Shown here in pieces: positions 25,435 through 34,127 of a stretch of DNA of 64,000 bases. Each line of letters begins with the position of its first letter. Position 1 is the first letter of the stretch. Source of the DNA: Bacillota bacterium (GTDB taxonomy: Bacteria > Bacillota > Clostridia > Lachnospirales > Lachnospiraceae); contig JAEZUM010000054.1 in NCBI GenBank assembly GCA_023421075.1, forward strand, positions 1 through 64,000, written 5' to 3'. The position numbers and the translations under genes were made by a program. The notes beneath the pieces were generated by a model. The model had not been told where the DNA came from. It made no database searches and saw nothing but the letters and a program-made list of their open reading frames with translations.

Positions 25435-26112
25435 ATGAAAGATTTTAAGATTCTTGAGATTAAACAGAATGTGTTTGATGACAACAACCGTATGGCCGAT
25501 GAGCTTCGGGCGCAGTTAAAAAAGGAGAAGACCTTTCTTCTAAATCTGATGTCTTCCCCAGGCTCAGGTAAAACCACCACTCTTACAAGAACCATAGAGG
25601 CATTAAAGGATGAGCTTCGAATCGGTGTTATGGAGGCAGATATTGATTCTGATGTTGACGCACAGACCATATCCCAGACAGGTGCTAAGGTAATTCAGCT
25701 TCATACCGGCGGTATGTGTCATCTGGATGCGGATATGACCAAGCAAGGCTTAGAGGGTCTCGGTACACAGGATATTGACCTGGCAATCCTCGAGAACGTA
25801 GGAAATCTTGTATGTCCCGCTGAGTTCGACACCGGTGCGATAAAAAATGCAATGATCCTAAGTGTTCCGGAAGGTGATGACAAGCCGTTGAAATACCCGC
25901 TGATGTTCTCAATTGTCGACGTTCTGTTAATTAATAAGATCGATGTACTAAACTACTTTGATTTCGACCTGGAGGCTTGTATGGAGCGTGCAAAACATTT
26001 AAATCCGAATGTTAAAATTATAGCAATCTCTTCAAGAACCGGCGAGGGCATAGAAGAATGGGTGGATTGGCTTCGCACCACAATAAAAGAATGGAAGGAT
26101 AAGGAGGATTAA
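25435..26112 (+). CDS. hypB: Hydrogenase/urease nickel incorporation GTPase HypB
   Basis: The 225-residue G-domain protein has the P-loop SSPGSGKTT (about residue 41), the metal-site segment GGMCHLDADM (conserved Cys-His) and ENVGNLVCPAEFD, all typical of HypB. NKID (about residue 165) supplies guanine specificity. HypB loads nickel into [NiFe] hydrogenase with HypA and GTP hydrolysis; relatives serve other nickel enzymes. The N-terminal nickel-storing Cys motif of some HypB proteins is absent. The next gene starts 3 bp after the stop. HypA is encoded 3 kb downstream, with no hypCDEF or hydrogenase structural gene in view. Confidence 0.93.
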   Translation: MKDFKILEIKQNVFDDNNRMADELRAQLKKEKTFLLNLMSSPGSGKTTTLTRTIEALKDELRIGVMEADIDSDVDAQTISQTGAKVIQLHTGGMCHLDADMTKQGLEGLGTQDIDLAILENVGNLVCPAEFDTGAIKNAMILSVPEGDDKPLKYPLMFSIVDVLLINKIDVLNYFDFDLEACMERAKHLNPNVKIIAISSRTGEGIEEWVDWLRTTIKEWKDKED

Positions 26113-26115
26113 TCC

Positions 26116-28791
26116 ATGGCTAGAGAGAAAATCTTAGAGCTTGCAAACCATATCAGTAGAAAGAAAATGGGCTCAAAAAACGGTATTACTTATCAGGATC
26201 CGGAATATCTAATCCTGGAGCCTGTCGTAACCGATGAGATGGCCGATATCGTATTACATATGGAAATTCGTAAAAAGGTCACCGCAGAACAGCTTGCTCC
26301 AATCTGTGGTAAATCGGTTGAAGAAGTATCCTCTCTTCTTTGGGACCTGGCTGTTGCAGGCGTATGCTTCGTCAATAACATAAATGGTGTCGATACCTAC
26401 TGGTATGATACCTGGGTTCCCGGCATCATGGAGATGATGGTTAACAACAAGGAAAATGTGAAAAAATTCCCGCAAATTGCGGAAGCGTTTGAAGCCTATG
26501 GAAGAGTCAGAGGTCCTAAATCCACCGGTGCCTTTCCTGTCGGTGTCGGTCTGATGCGCGTTATCCCGATTGAAAGAGCCATCGACGGAGAGACCCGAAG
26601 AGCCTCTTATGAAGAAGTATCAAAATATTTAAATGATAATACCATATTTACCGTATCGGATTGCTCTTGCCGTACTGCCAGAGAGGCTATGGGTGAAGGC
26701 TGCGGACACTTAAAGGAAGACATGTGCATTCAGATGGGTCATGCTGCAGAGTATTATATTCGTACCGGCAGAGGACGTCAGATCACTCGTGAGGAGGCCT
26801 TTGAGATCATCAAAAGAGCAGAAGACAACGGATTAATGCATCAGATCCCCAACCTTGACGGCTCCGGTAAGACCCATGCCATCTGTAATTGCTGCGGTTG
26901 CTCCTGCTTAGCTCTAAGAAGCGCCGGTATGTTCAAGAACGTTGATATGGTTCGATCTAATTATGTATCTCATGTTGATAAGGACAAATGTGTTGCTTGC
27001 GGGGAATGCGTGGAGAACTGTCCTGTAAATGCTCTTCAATTAGGACAGAAGCTTTGCTCTACCAAACCACTTCCCGAGAAAAAAGTTGAGACTCCAAGAG
27101 ATATGGAATGGGGTCCCGAGAGATGGAATCCCGATTACCGTATCAATCGTAAGGATGTAGTAGATACCGGAACCAGTCCTTGTAAGACAGAATGTCCTGC
27201 TCACATTGCGATTCAAGGTTATATCAAATTAGCTTCCCAGGGGAAATATAACGAAGCCCTGGAGCTGATTAAGCTTGAGAATCCATTTCCCGCTGTTTGT
27301 GGACGTATCTGCCCCAGAAAGTGTGAGTCTGCCTGCACCAGAGGAGACATTGATGATCCTATTGCAATCGATGAGATCAAGAAATTCATCGCCGATCAGG
27401 ATATGAATAATGATAACCGTTATATTCCTAAGAAGCGTCACGATTATGGCAAAAAAATTGCTGTCATCGGTGCCGGTCCTGCCGGATTATCCTGCGCTTA
27501 TTTCCTCGCAATTGACGGCTATGAGGTTACTGTTTTTGAGAAGCAAAAGGCCTTAGGCGGAATGCTTACAATGGGTATCCCTTCCTTCCGCCTGGAAAAA
27601 GAGGTTGTAAATGCTGAGATCGAAATTCTAAGAGAGCTGGGAGTAGATTTTAAGACCTGCGTAGAAGTAGGAAAAGATATCACACTGAAGGAGTTACGTT
27701 CCGAGGGCTATGAAGCCTTCTATCTTGCCATCGGAGCACAAGCCGGAAGAAGACTGAATGTAGAAGGGGAAGATGCCGAAGGCGTCCTCACCGGCGTCGA
27801 CTTCCTTCGCAATGTTAACCTTGGCAATGACGTTATGCTTCATGGAAAGACCATCGTAATCGGAGGCGGCAATGTTGCCATCGATGTTGCAAGAACCGCA
27901 GCCAGAGTCGGAGCAGATAAGGTAGCGATGTTCTGCCTCGAAAGCAGAGAGCAGATGCCTGCACTTGGGGAAGAAATTGATGAGACCTTATCCGAAGGGA
28001 TTGCTATTAATAATTCCTGGGGACCGAAGCGTATTATAACGAGCAACGGCAAGGTTACCGGAGTGGAATTCAAGAAATGTATCTCCGTATTCGATGCGAA
28101 TGGACGTTTTAATCCAAGCTACGATGAGACCAATACACAGATTATTGATGCGGATCACGTGCTTCTCTCCATCGGTCAGGCTATTGATTGGAGTGATCTG
28201 GCGGCTGGCAGTAAGCTGGAGTTTAACCCGAACGGAACCGTTAAAGCAGATTCCTTCACCTATCAGACTGCCGAACCGGATATCTTTGCAGGTGGCGATG
28301 CCTTTACCGGTCCACGCTTTGCAATTGATGCGATTGCAGCAGGCAAACAGGGAGCCATCTCCATCCATCGTTATGTTCAACCCGGACAGAGTCTGATCAT
28401 CGGACGTGACCGGAGAGAGTACAAAGCTCTGGATAAAGAAAACCTTGAACTGGACAGCTATGATCGCCAACCCAGACAGAGCACACCCCATATCGATGGT
28501 GCTCTCTCCAAGGAAACCTTCAAGGATCTTCGCAAAACCTTCACTCTGGAACAGGTGAAGAAAGAAACGGAACGCTGCTTAAGCTGCGGCGCTACGGTAG
28601 TTGACGAGTTTCTATGTGTCGGCTGTGGTGCTTGTACCACAAGATGTAAATTCGATGCCATCTCCCTCGTCAGACAATATGACGGAGCCGGTGTTGCTTT
28701 TGAAGACTTAAAGCCGGTTGTCATTAAGCAAATCCTAAAGCGTAAGGGAAAGATTGCGATTAAAAAAGCAGTGAAAGCATTCAGTAAATAA
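26116..28791 (+). CDS. Large iron-sulfur flavoprotein, GltD/NfnB-like, 891 aa
   Basis: The first 290 residues hold a winged-helix-like segment and Cys clusters (CSCRTAREAMGEGCGH, CNCCGCSC). A 4Fe-4S ferredoxin motif (CVACGECVENCP) lies near residue 292. A GltD-type Fe-S domain (CGRICPRKCESACTR, about residue 400), an FAD-binding motif (VIGAGPAGLSCAYF, about 450) and an NAD(P)H motif (VIGGGNVAIDVA, about 580) follow. The C-terminus carries CLSCG and CVGCGACTTRC clusters. It should move electrons between NAD(P)H and a low-potential carrier or partner enzyme. It is tightly linked to hypB (ribosome site AAGGAGG), so a role with a nickel enzyme is plausible but unproven. Confidence 0.88.
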   Translation: MAREKILELANHISRKKMGSKNGITYQDPEYLILEPVVTDEMADIVLHMEIRKKVTAEQLAPICGKSVEEVSSLLWDLAVAGVCFVNNINGVDTYWYDTWVPGIMEMMVNNKENVKKFPQIAEAFEAYGRVRGPKSTGAFPVGVGLMRVIPIERAIDGETRRASYEEVSKYLNDNTIFTVSDCSCRTAREAMGEGCGHLKEDMCIQMGHAAEYYIRTGRGRQITREEAFEIIKRAEDNGLMHQIPNLDGSGKTHAICNCCGCSCLALRSAGMFKNVDMVRSNYVSHVDKDKCVACGECVENCPVNALQLGQKLCSTKPLPEKKVETPRDMEWGPERWNPDYRINRKDVVDTGTSPCKTECPAHIAIQGYIKLASQGKYNEALELIKLENPFPAVCGRICPRKCESACTRGDIDDPIAIDEIKKFIADQDMNNDNRYIPKKRHDYGKKIAVIGAGPAGLSCAYFLAIDGYEVTVFEKQKALGGMLTMGIPSFRLEKEVVNAEIEILRELGVDFKTCVEVGKDITLKELRSEGYEAFYLAIGAQAGRRLNVEGEDAEGVLTGVDFLRNVNLGNDVMLHGKTIVIGGGNVAIDVARTAARVGADKVAMFCLESREQMPALGEEIDETLSEGIAINNSWGPKRIITSNGKVTGVEFKKCISVFDANGRFNPSYDETNTQIIDADHVLLSIGQAIDWSDLAAGSKLEFNPNGTVKADSFTYQTAEPDIFAGGDAFTGPRFAIDAIAAGKQGAISIHRYVQPGQSLIIGRDRREYKALDKENLELDSYDRQPRQSTPHIDGALSKETFKDLRKTFTLEQVKKETERCLSCGATVVDEFLCVGCGACTTRCKFDAISLVRQYDGAGVAFEDLKPVVIKQILKRKGKIAIKKAVKAFSK

Positions 28792-28804
28792 AGAAGTTTA
28801 TATT

Positions 28805-28967
28805 AAAAAATATCAGCTTCGCAGATATTTTGTTAATCATGTAATAAAAAATATCAGCTTCGCAGTTATTTTGTGAATCAAGTAATCAAAAAAGTTAGCT
28901 TCGCAGATATTTTGTGAATCAAGTAATCAAAAAAATTAGCTTCGCAAACTTTTATGAATCTTACATT
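28805..28967 (+). repeat. Four tandem 41-bp hairpin repeats
   Basis: Units begin at 28805, 28846, 28887 and 28928, each with GCTTCGCA at exactly 41-bp spacing. Most units can fold as AAATATC-A-GC-TTC-GC-A-GATATTT. The fourth unit has drifted. The array lies in the 290-bp gap between the flavoprotein gene and hypA and may slow or protect the transcript between them. Confidence 0.85.
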
Positions 28968-28971
28968 AAAA

Positions 28972-29016
28972 CACTTCGAAATCATCCAGGATAAATAATG
29001 TGATGATTTCGAAGTG
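28972..29016. terminator. Intercistronic hairpin before hypA
   Basis: CACTTCGAAATCATC (28972-28986) pairs perfectly with 29002-29016, a 15-bp stem with a 15-nt loop. No clear T-run follows on the plus strand, so it may be a partial terminator or an mRNA processing or stability element that lowers hypA expression relative to the upstream genes. Confidence 0.6.
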
Positions 29017-29081
29017 CTATAGATTCTATTTATGAAAAGAACAATGCTATATGAACCAAATGAATAAAGGAGAATAATAAA

Positions 29082-29423
29082 ATGCATGAATTAGGCGTCC
29101 TTATCGAAATCGTAAAGCAGGTTGAGCAGATTGCCACAGAGAATGAGGTTGACCAAATTGAAGCCTTAGTTCTACAGATTGGTGAGCTTTCCTCGATGGT
29201 ACCTCATTATATGAAAAAGCTCTATCCGGCGGCAGTGGAGGGAACCATTTTGGAGAATTCCACCCTTGAGATAGAAGTGATACCTGCCAATGGCTTATGT
29301 AAGGATTGTCGTAAGGTCTTTCACTTAATCAATGAAAAAGGAATCTGTCCCAACTGTCAGAGTACAAGCTTTGAATTACTAAGCGGCAAAGAATTTATGA
29401 TCAAAGAAATCACCTGCTGTTGA
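29082..29423 (+). CDS. hypA: Hydrogenase/urease maturation factor HypA
   Basis: The 113-residue protein has the nickel-binding N-terminus MHE and the zinc site formed by two Cys pairs (CKDC near residue 73 and CPNC near residue 90), as in HypA/HybF. It hands nickel to hydrogenase with HypB. It is the last gene of the block, after a tandem-repeat spacer, and ends 4 bp from the converging ASCH gene. The ribosome site AAGGAG is good. Confidence 0.93.
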   Translation: MHELGVLIEIVKQVEQIATENEVDQIEALVLQIGELSSMVPHYMKKLYPAAVEGTILENSTLEIEVIPANGLCKDCRKVFHLINEKGICPNCQSTSFELLSGKEFMIKEITCC

Positions 29424-29427
29424 TCCG

Positions 29428-29880
29428 TTATTCCTGGTATACCACTTCAAAATCTTCAAATAATACCATCATATCTTCTGTAAACTCGTAGCCGAGTTCT
29501 TTCCCATCGGCTGTAAAAAACTTTCTGTGATTGCTCTGCCAGGTCTCAAGGCATTCGTCTTCGCCTTCCCTTTTACAGATATCATAGGTCATCTCTCGAA
29601 AGGGCAGCTCTGTGGTTTGAACTGTTTGAATTACACATCGCGGTGTTCCATCCCAATCAGTTACGATACTGTAATTACCTACTCTCGGTTTTATCCCCTC
29701 GATATTCCATGCAGGCAGGCTGCTCGCGGTAGCCTTCTTCTGTCCTGACAATACCAGCTCCAGCAGATGATTGGCTCCTTCCTTGGTCACTTCAAAATGA
29801 AAAGCTTCCAGGTACTGTGTGTCCTCACTTAATTGCTTCTCTCTCAAAAACCTATTCCAAAAAGCTTCAACTTCATTCAT
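29428..29880 (-). CDS. ASCH-domain protein
   Basis: The 150-residue protein matches the ASCH fold: an N-terminal helical segment, LELVLSGQKKATASSLPAW (family signature, about residues 40-58), and the beta-barrel stretch VGNYSIVTDWDGTPRCVIQT. ASCH proteins are RNA-binding-like; some act as nucleoside or acetylcytidine amidohydrolases (the YqfB type). Which applies here cannot be said. It is a single gene converging on hypA. Confidence 0.85.
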   Translation of the reverse strand: MNEVEAFWNRFLREKQLSEDTQYLEAFHFEVTKEGANHLLELVLSGQKKATASSLPAWNIEGIKPRVGNYSIVTDWDGTPRCVIQTVQTTELPFREMTYDICKREGEDECLETWQSNHRKFFTADGKELGYEFTEDMMVLFEDFEVVYQE

Positions 29881-29997
29881 ATATATCCCCCCTACATTTT
29901 AACTAGTATGTAAATGCTCCACACGAAATATCATGAGGAGCATTTTGATCTAACGTCTTTAATTATTAAACCTCATTCCGATCACTGGCTATGTAAG

Positions 29998-31092
29998 CTA
30001 CTTCACAGCCTTTACAAGGAAACGATTACCACCGCACAATACCAGCTTCTGCCCCATCGGAGCCTTAACCAGCCAATCAATATCCTCCGGGCTCAAGCTA
30101 AAGAGAGGCTTCAACACCTCTACTTTATCCATGGTATGACCGAATATCTCAAAGTAGCCGGATATATTTCTGAAGCTGAGTCGTTTTGTAAGGAAGGTTG
30201 TTGTATCTTCAATTGCAGCAGTGATTACAAAGCCTTGGGATTTAGACACCTTATACATCATTGCCATATATTTGTCATAACGCAAGAATAGAGTATCCGC
30301 ATCATCAATCAAAAGTCTCGCTCCGGTAATCGGTGCTTGACCATTCAGTCTAGTCCAAACATCTTCAATGGCCATCAGACAATACTTATCTGCATCCTCC
30401 TTCGAGGCATTTGAGATATCATAAATCACCAGTCTATGACTACCGATATTAATCTGCTCTTTTCCTTCTGCGAACTTATTCAGCTCAGTAACAGCCGCTG
30501 CTAACTCTTTTAATTCTTCAAGGAAGGTATCCTTTAAGAGAATATTATCCGTATTAACCGGCTCAAGATTCAGCTCTGCTGCCACCTTATCAAGGCTTGA
30601 CTTCACATCCTCCAACTTCTTAGCTATCTTCTTAGTCGCAAAGGTTTCTATCATTTTATTGAATGCAAGTGCAAACTGATTCCAGTCCAGATCTCCACAT
30701 TCAAGACATTGCTTTAGCATCACCTGCTCGATCAGGTATTTCTGCAAATTAGTCAGCTTCGGAAGCTTCGTCTCCACCAAGAGTCTTGCCAAACCGAATT
30801 TGATCTTGCTTAAAAATACAACATCCTGCTCACTCATCTCACAAGCATCCTGTATAATCAAAGGATTCAGAGGTTGCTTGGTCGGGTCAATTACTAAGCC
30901 TTCATATTTCTCGACTAAATCATTGAACTCACCACGCTTACTGATTACAAACACAGTTCCTTCTGTATTCTCAAGAACATGGTCGATTTCATTTCTTAAT
31001 GCATAAGTCTTTCCTGTACCGGCAGAACCGAAGTAAAAACCGCTGCCCCCGTTAATCATATCTCTACGCTGTTGATAAATTTGTACTGCCAT
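29998..31092 (-). CDS. Orphan VirB4/TraE-like P-loop ATPase
   Basis: The 364-residue protein opens with a segment like the ATPase half of conjugation VirB4 proteins (MINGGSGFYFGSAGTGKTYALRNEI, Walker A GSAGTGKT about residue 22). VFVISKRGEFNDLVEKY follows, then a Walker B-like LLIDDADTLF (about residue 262). The N-terminal VirB4 domain is missing, and a long charged helical insert (about 130-210) lies between the motifs. No relaxase, coupling protein or other conjugation gene is nearby. It is either a domesticated relic of an integrative element or a stand-alone ATPase. No membrane segment is present. Confidence 0.72.
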   Translation of the reverse strand: MAVQIYQQRRDMINGGSGFYFGSAGTGKTYALRNEIDHVLENTEGTVFVISKRGEFNDLVEKYEGLVIDPTKQPLNPLIIQDACEMSEQDVVFLSKIKFGLARLLVETKLPKLTNLQKYLIEQVMLKQCLECGDLDWNQFALAFNKMIETFATKKIAKKLEDVKSSLDKVAAELNLEPVNTDNILLKDTFLEELKELAAAVTELNKFAEGKEQINIGSHRLVIYDISNASKEDADKYCLMAIEDVWTRLNGQAPITGARLLIDDADTLFLRYDKYMAMMYKVSKSQGFVITAAIEDTTTFLTKRLSFRNISGYFEIFGHTMDKVEVLKPLFSLSPEDIDWLVKAPMGQKLVLCGGNRFLVKAVK

Positions 31093-31500
31093 TTCTGTTC
31101 CTCCTTAATTATTTATCTTCCTATCCGATCCATCTTTTCATGACACTTTAATTAATTCTACTTACCCCATCTAATGATATTACAACTATAAGTATGCCAG
31201 ATTTTTCATCAAATGTATAGTATTGAATTCAATTAATACATAATATTTTATCAGTATTTTTCTTAAATAAGAGAGGTTGAACAGCTATTATCTGATATTC
31301 TGGCACTATTGATGACGAAATTCATACCCTCATGAAGTAGTATAATTAGTTATAATTTTCTCACCGCTCGGATTTTATGATTAATATTTCCTTTGTTTAT
31401 TAATTTTTTTCCTAACATATATTTTCTTTTGAACAAAAATTATATATACTGTATAAGAACATGCTTTATCACTTACATATGTATCGAAAGGACCACGAAA
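31093..31500. other. Intergenic region upstream of lgt
   Basis: About 400 bp of AT-rich spacer between divergent genes. Apart from the lgt promoter at 31429-31457 I see no gene, repeat or hairpin in it. Confidence 0.5.
31429..31457 (+). promoter_or_regulatory. Promoter of lgt
   Basis: TTGAAC (31429-31434) and TATAAG (31452-31457) with 17-bp spacing, 44 bp before the chosen start codon. Confidence 0.6.
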
Positions 31501-32412
31501 ATGAAAAATGAATTATTAACAATCGGGCCTGTGACAATCTATGGATATGGTCTGATGATTGCGATCGGGGCACTCTCCGCCTATATCACAACAGAATATA
31601 GGGCTAAGAAGAGGGGCATGAAATACGAATTGGTTTTCAACCTATTTATCTGGGCACTGGTCGGCGGTATGATTGGCGCCAAAGTACTCTACTATATCAC
31701 TCAGCTCAAGGAAATCATCGCTGACCCTTCCTTATTGCTTGATATCTCTCATGGTTTTGTCGTATACGGAGGTATCATCGGTGGTATCTTCTCCGGATAT
31801 CTGTTTATCCGAAAGCATAAGTTGAATTTCTTAGAATACTTTGATCTCGTTATGCCTTCTATTGCTCTTGCTCAAGGCTTTGGAAGACTCGGATGTGTAT
31901 TGGCAGGCTGCTGTTATGGTAATGAGACCGATAGTGCCTTTCATATCATTTTCCGCGAATCAGACTTTGCACCGAATAATGTCCCGCTTATTCCTACCCA
32001 GCCAATCTCCAGTGCTTTAGACTTTCTGAATTTCTTTGCACTGATCTTAATTGCAAAGAGATCGAAAGCAAAGGGCCAGGTTGCGGGCTTCTACCTGACA
32101 TTTTACAGTGCAGGTCGTTTTGTACTCGAATTCTTTCGAGGAGACCTGGAACGTGGCGCCATCGGACCTTTATCTACCTCACAGTTTATCGCTATTTTCC
32201 TCTTCTTAATCGGCATTGCAATAATCATTGGCTGTGGTATTGCAGCCCGAAGAGCAGCTACTTTGGTAGTTACCGCTGAGGCAGATACCGTAGCATCAGA
32301 TGAGCTTAGCCTCAATCCCAATGAAGAGGAAACTCTCTTAGATCAGGATGACGAATCTCGGGATACCCTGAGCTTACAACAGGAGGACAAGATATCCGAG
32401 GAGGAGGAATAA
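31501..32412 (+). CDS. lgt: Prolipoprotein diacylglyceryl transferase
   Basis: The start at 31501 (MKNELLTIGPV) has an AAAGGA site and gives 303 residues; the longer frame includes promoter sequence. The protein has seven hydrophobic helices and the core motifs HGFVVYGGIIGG (active-site His) and FGRLGCVLAGCCYGNE (conserved Arg), as in Lgt. It transfers diacylglycerol from phosphatidylglycerol to the lipobox Cys of prolipoproteins in the membrane. The Cys-rich version of the second motif and an acidic C-terminal tail of about 40 residues differ from classical Lgt, so it may be one of two paralogs. Confidence 0.9.
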   Translation: MKNELLTIGPVTIYGYGLMIAIGALSAYITTEYRAKKRGMKYELVFNLFIWALVGGMIGAKVLYYITQLKEIIADPSLLLDISHGFVVYGGIIGGIFSGYLFIRKHKLNFLEYFDLVMPSIALAQGFGRLGCVLAGCCYGNETDSAFHIIFRESDFAPNNVPLIPTQPISSALDFLNFFALILIAKRSKAKGQVAGFYLTFYSAGRFVLEFFRGDLERGAIGPLSTSQFIAIFLFLIGIAIIIGCGIAARRAATLVVTAEADTVASDELSLNPNEEETLLDQDDESRDTLSLQQEDKISEEEE

Positions 32413-32472
32413 CAAATCCCATAGAACAAGAACCTGATATCCGATCGTCTCAGGGGATGAATATACGAAGAA

Positions 32473-32505
32473 AAGTAGGAGAGGTGGAAAACACCTCTCC
32501 TACTT
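32473..32505 (+). terminator. Terminator after lgt
   Basis: AAGTAGGAGAGGTG and its complement form a perfect 14-bp stem with a 5-nt loop; there is no clear T-run after it (TATATCG). Confidence 0.75.
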
Positions 32506-32565
32506 ATATCGTTCCTATCGAAAAGCTAGTTTGTGATTATGCACTGATCTTTCACTTTTTCATTG

Positions 32566-33045
32566 TTAGAAGCAACGGAAATAGAAAATTCTTCTCAGAT
32601 TGATTCGATCGAATTCCCAACGGTTTCTTCTCCAACGGAATCCCATTACAAACTGTCCATCAACATAGGTCGGGAAGAACCAAAACTCATTTCCGTTATA
32701 TAACCAGAAATAAGTGAAGCGGAATAGGCAGCGTCTCATATCTCTTCTTCTACCAAAATCCCTGCCATCTCCGGGTCTATTATACCCCCCATCTCGGTCG
32801 GGTCCGATAAATATGCCGAATCCGGTCCTATCTCGGTCATCAAAATCCTGCATCTGTCTGCGGTCCATTCTGGGTGCTTCGGGAATAAAATCCGGTGGTG
32901 CGGATCTAGGCTGGTCTTCCATCCTAAATTGTGGTGGCATATCCGGAGGTGACGGAGGGAAACCTCCGGGACCCATCTGCTGCCTTTGTACATTGTCATA
33001 CTTATTCGTATTTTCTCTATCTTTATTGAAATTATCGTTATACAA
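32566..33045 (-). CDS. Low-complexity Pro/Gly/Asp/Arg/Phe-rich protein, unknown
   Basis: The 159-residue protein has no recognisable domain. The first 100 residues are disordered-looking and rich in P, D, R, G and M (GPGGFPPSPPDMPPQF, DFGRRRDMRRC). The C-terminal 55 residues are dense in aromatic and basic residues (FRFTYFWLYNGNEFWFF) and end in YFRCF. The likely start is TTG at 33045, preceded by AAAGGGG. This composition resembles sticky surface or spore-coat proteins. The aromatic end may form a small beta-sheet domain. No function is proposed with confidence. Confidence 0.6.
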   Translation of the reverse strand: MYNDNFNKDRENTNKYDNVQRQQMGPGGFPPSPPDMPPQFRMEDQPRSAPPDFIPEAPRMDRRQMQDFDDRDRTGFGIFIGPDRDGGYNRPGDGRDFGRRRDMRRCLFRFTYFWLYNGNEFWFFPTYVDGQFVMGFRWRRNRWEFDRINLRRIFYFRCF

Positions 33046-33122
33046 GCTGTCTGCCCCTTTCTGCTCAATAATGCATACATTATTCTATGATTATTGAAGC
33101 AAAAAGGTTATAGATAAATACA

Positions 33123-33992
33123 TTATTCTGTCTTCTTCTTAACCGGTATCCATATCTCACTTACATAATTCTCATCCTGAGTATCACCATCCGGATAGGC
33201 TTCATAATCGACAGCATCAAGAGGTTCATATTCCGATTGCGGAAAGAACTCTGAGTAAACTCTTTTCCACATCTCCTGAATCGCATGGGGCATCGCTCCA
33301 ACACATTTGAAGACTACCCAGGTCTGAGCAGGAAGCTTCCATATCTCATACCCCTCAGGAGCCACGAAGTCTGACTCACATTCAATCCCGATTCCGTAAC
33401 GGAATGTCTTCTCACCCTTCTGCTCCGGCTCACATAGTCCGAGCAAATCCTCTACACCGTCTTTTCCATTGGAACAGAGCTTCCCAATGGTGCCGTCATT
33501 TTGGCACTGGACCCAGAAGTCACTAACTTCCGAATTACTATTATCGGTCGGACAGCATTTTACTTTCACGAGTACCGGAAAGCTTTCTTTCTTAACAATT
33601 TGATATTCCATAACATTTCCACCTTTCAATGTGATTGTGATTGACAGGCGATTGAAGGATTTTAGACTTACCCCCGGCTGCCTTGCAGCAGAGGGAGTGA
33701 TCCCATGAAATCTGGAGAAGGCCTTTGTAAAGCTTTCCGGTGTATCGTAACCGTACTTGTAGGCCACATCGATAACCCTTGCCTTATTGGCTGCAAGCTC
33801 CTCGCCGGCCAGAGACAGCCTGCGGTTACGGATGTATTCGCCTACGGTGACCCCCGTCAGCAGATTAAAGGTTCTTTGAAAATGAAAGCTGGAGGAGTAT
33901 GCCTGTTCCGCAATCACTGCAAAATCAAGTTCCTCTTCAATATTCGCTTCCATGTAATCGATTGCTTTCTGCAATCCTCTGATCCAATCCAT
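33123..33992 (-). CDS. AraC-family regulator with GyrI-like effector domain
   Basis: The 289-residue protein has an N-terminal AraC/XylS DNA-binding domain with two helix-turn-helices (LDFAVIAEQAYSSSFHFQRTF and VIDVAYKYGYDTPESFTKAF). A GyrI-like domain follows (about residues 125-289; EIWIPVKK at the end), which in relatives binds hydrophobic cationic drugs. It resembles the Rob/SoxS-like multidrug regulators. The neighbouring ABC exporter operon (34128-36115) is a possible target, but that operon has its own GntR regulator. Confidence 0.88.
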   Translation of the reverse strand: MDWIRGLQKAIDYMEANIEEELDFAVIAEQAYSSSFHFQRTFNLLTGVTVGEYIRNRRLSLAGEELAANKARVIDVAYKYGYDTPESFTKAFSRFHGITPSAARQPGVSLKSFNRLSITITLKGGNVMEYQIVKKESFPVLVKVKCCPTDNSNSEVSDFWVQCQNDGTIGKLCSNGKDGVEDLLGLCEPEQKGEKTFRYGIGIECESDFVAPEGYEIWKLPAQTWVVFKCVGAMPHAIQEMWKRVYSEFFPQSEYEPLDAVDYEAYPDGDTQDENYVSEIWIPVKKKTE

Positions 33993-34127
33993 CTGATCGC
34001 CTCCTGTTTCTTCGACGTACAGCAGATCAGGTTGATCAGCTGTATCGTTATACTCAGATTAACATGATATGGTGGAAAATTCCTGTCATTGCGTGCTTTC
34101 AGTTGTCCGGTCTTGCCTTGTATTCGC

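Noticed and set aside
28805..28967. CRISPR array
   Set aside because: The repeats are continuous 41-bp tandem units with no variable spacers and no cas genes nearby.
29914..30291. Plus-strand frame of 125 codons opposite the VirB4-like gene
   Set aside because: It mirrors codons of the well-supported minus-strand ATPase and has no ribosome site.
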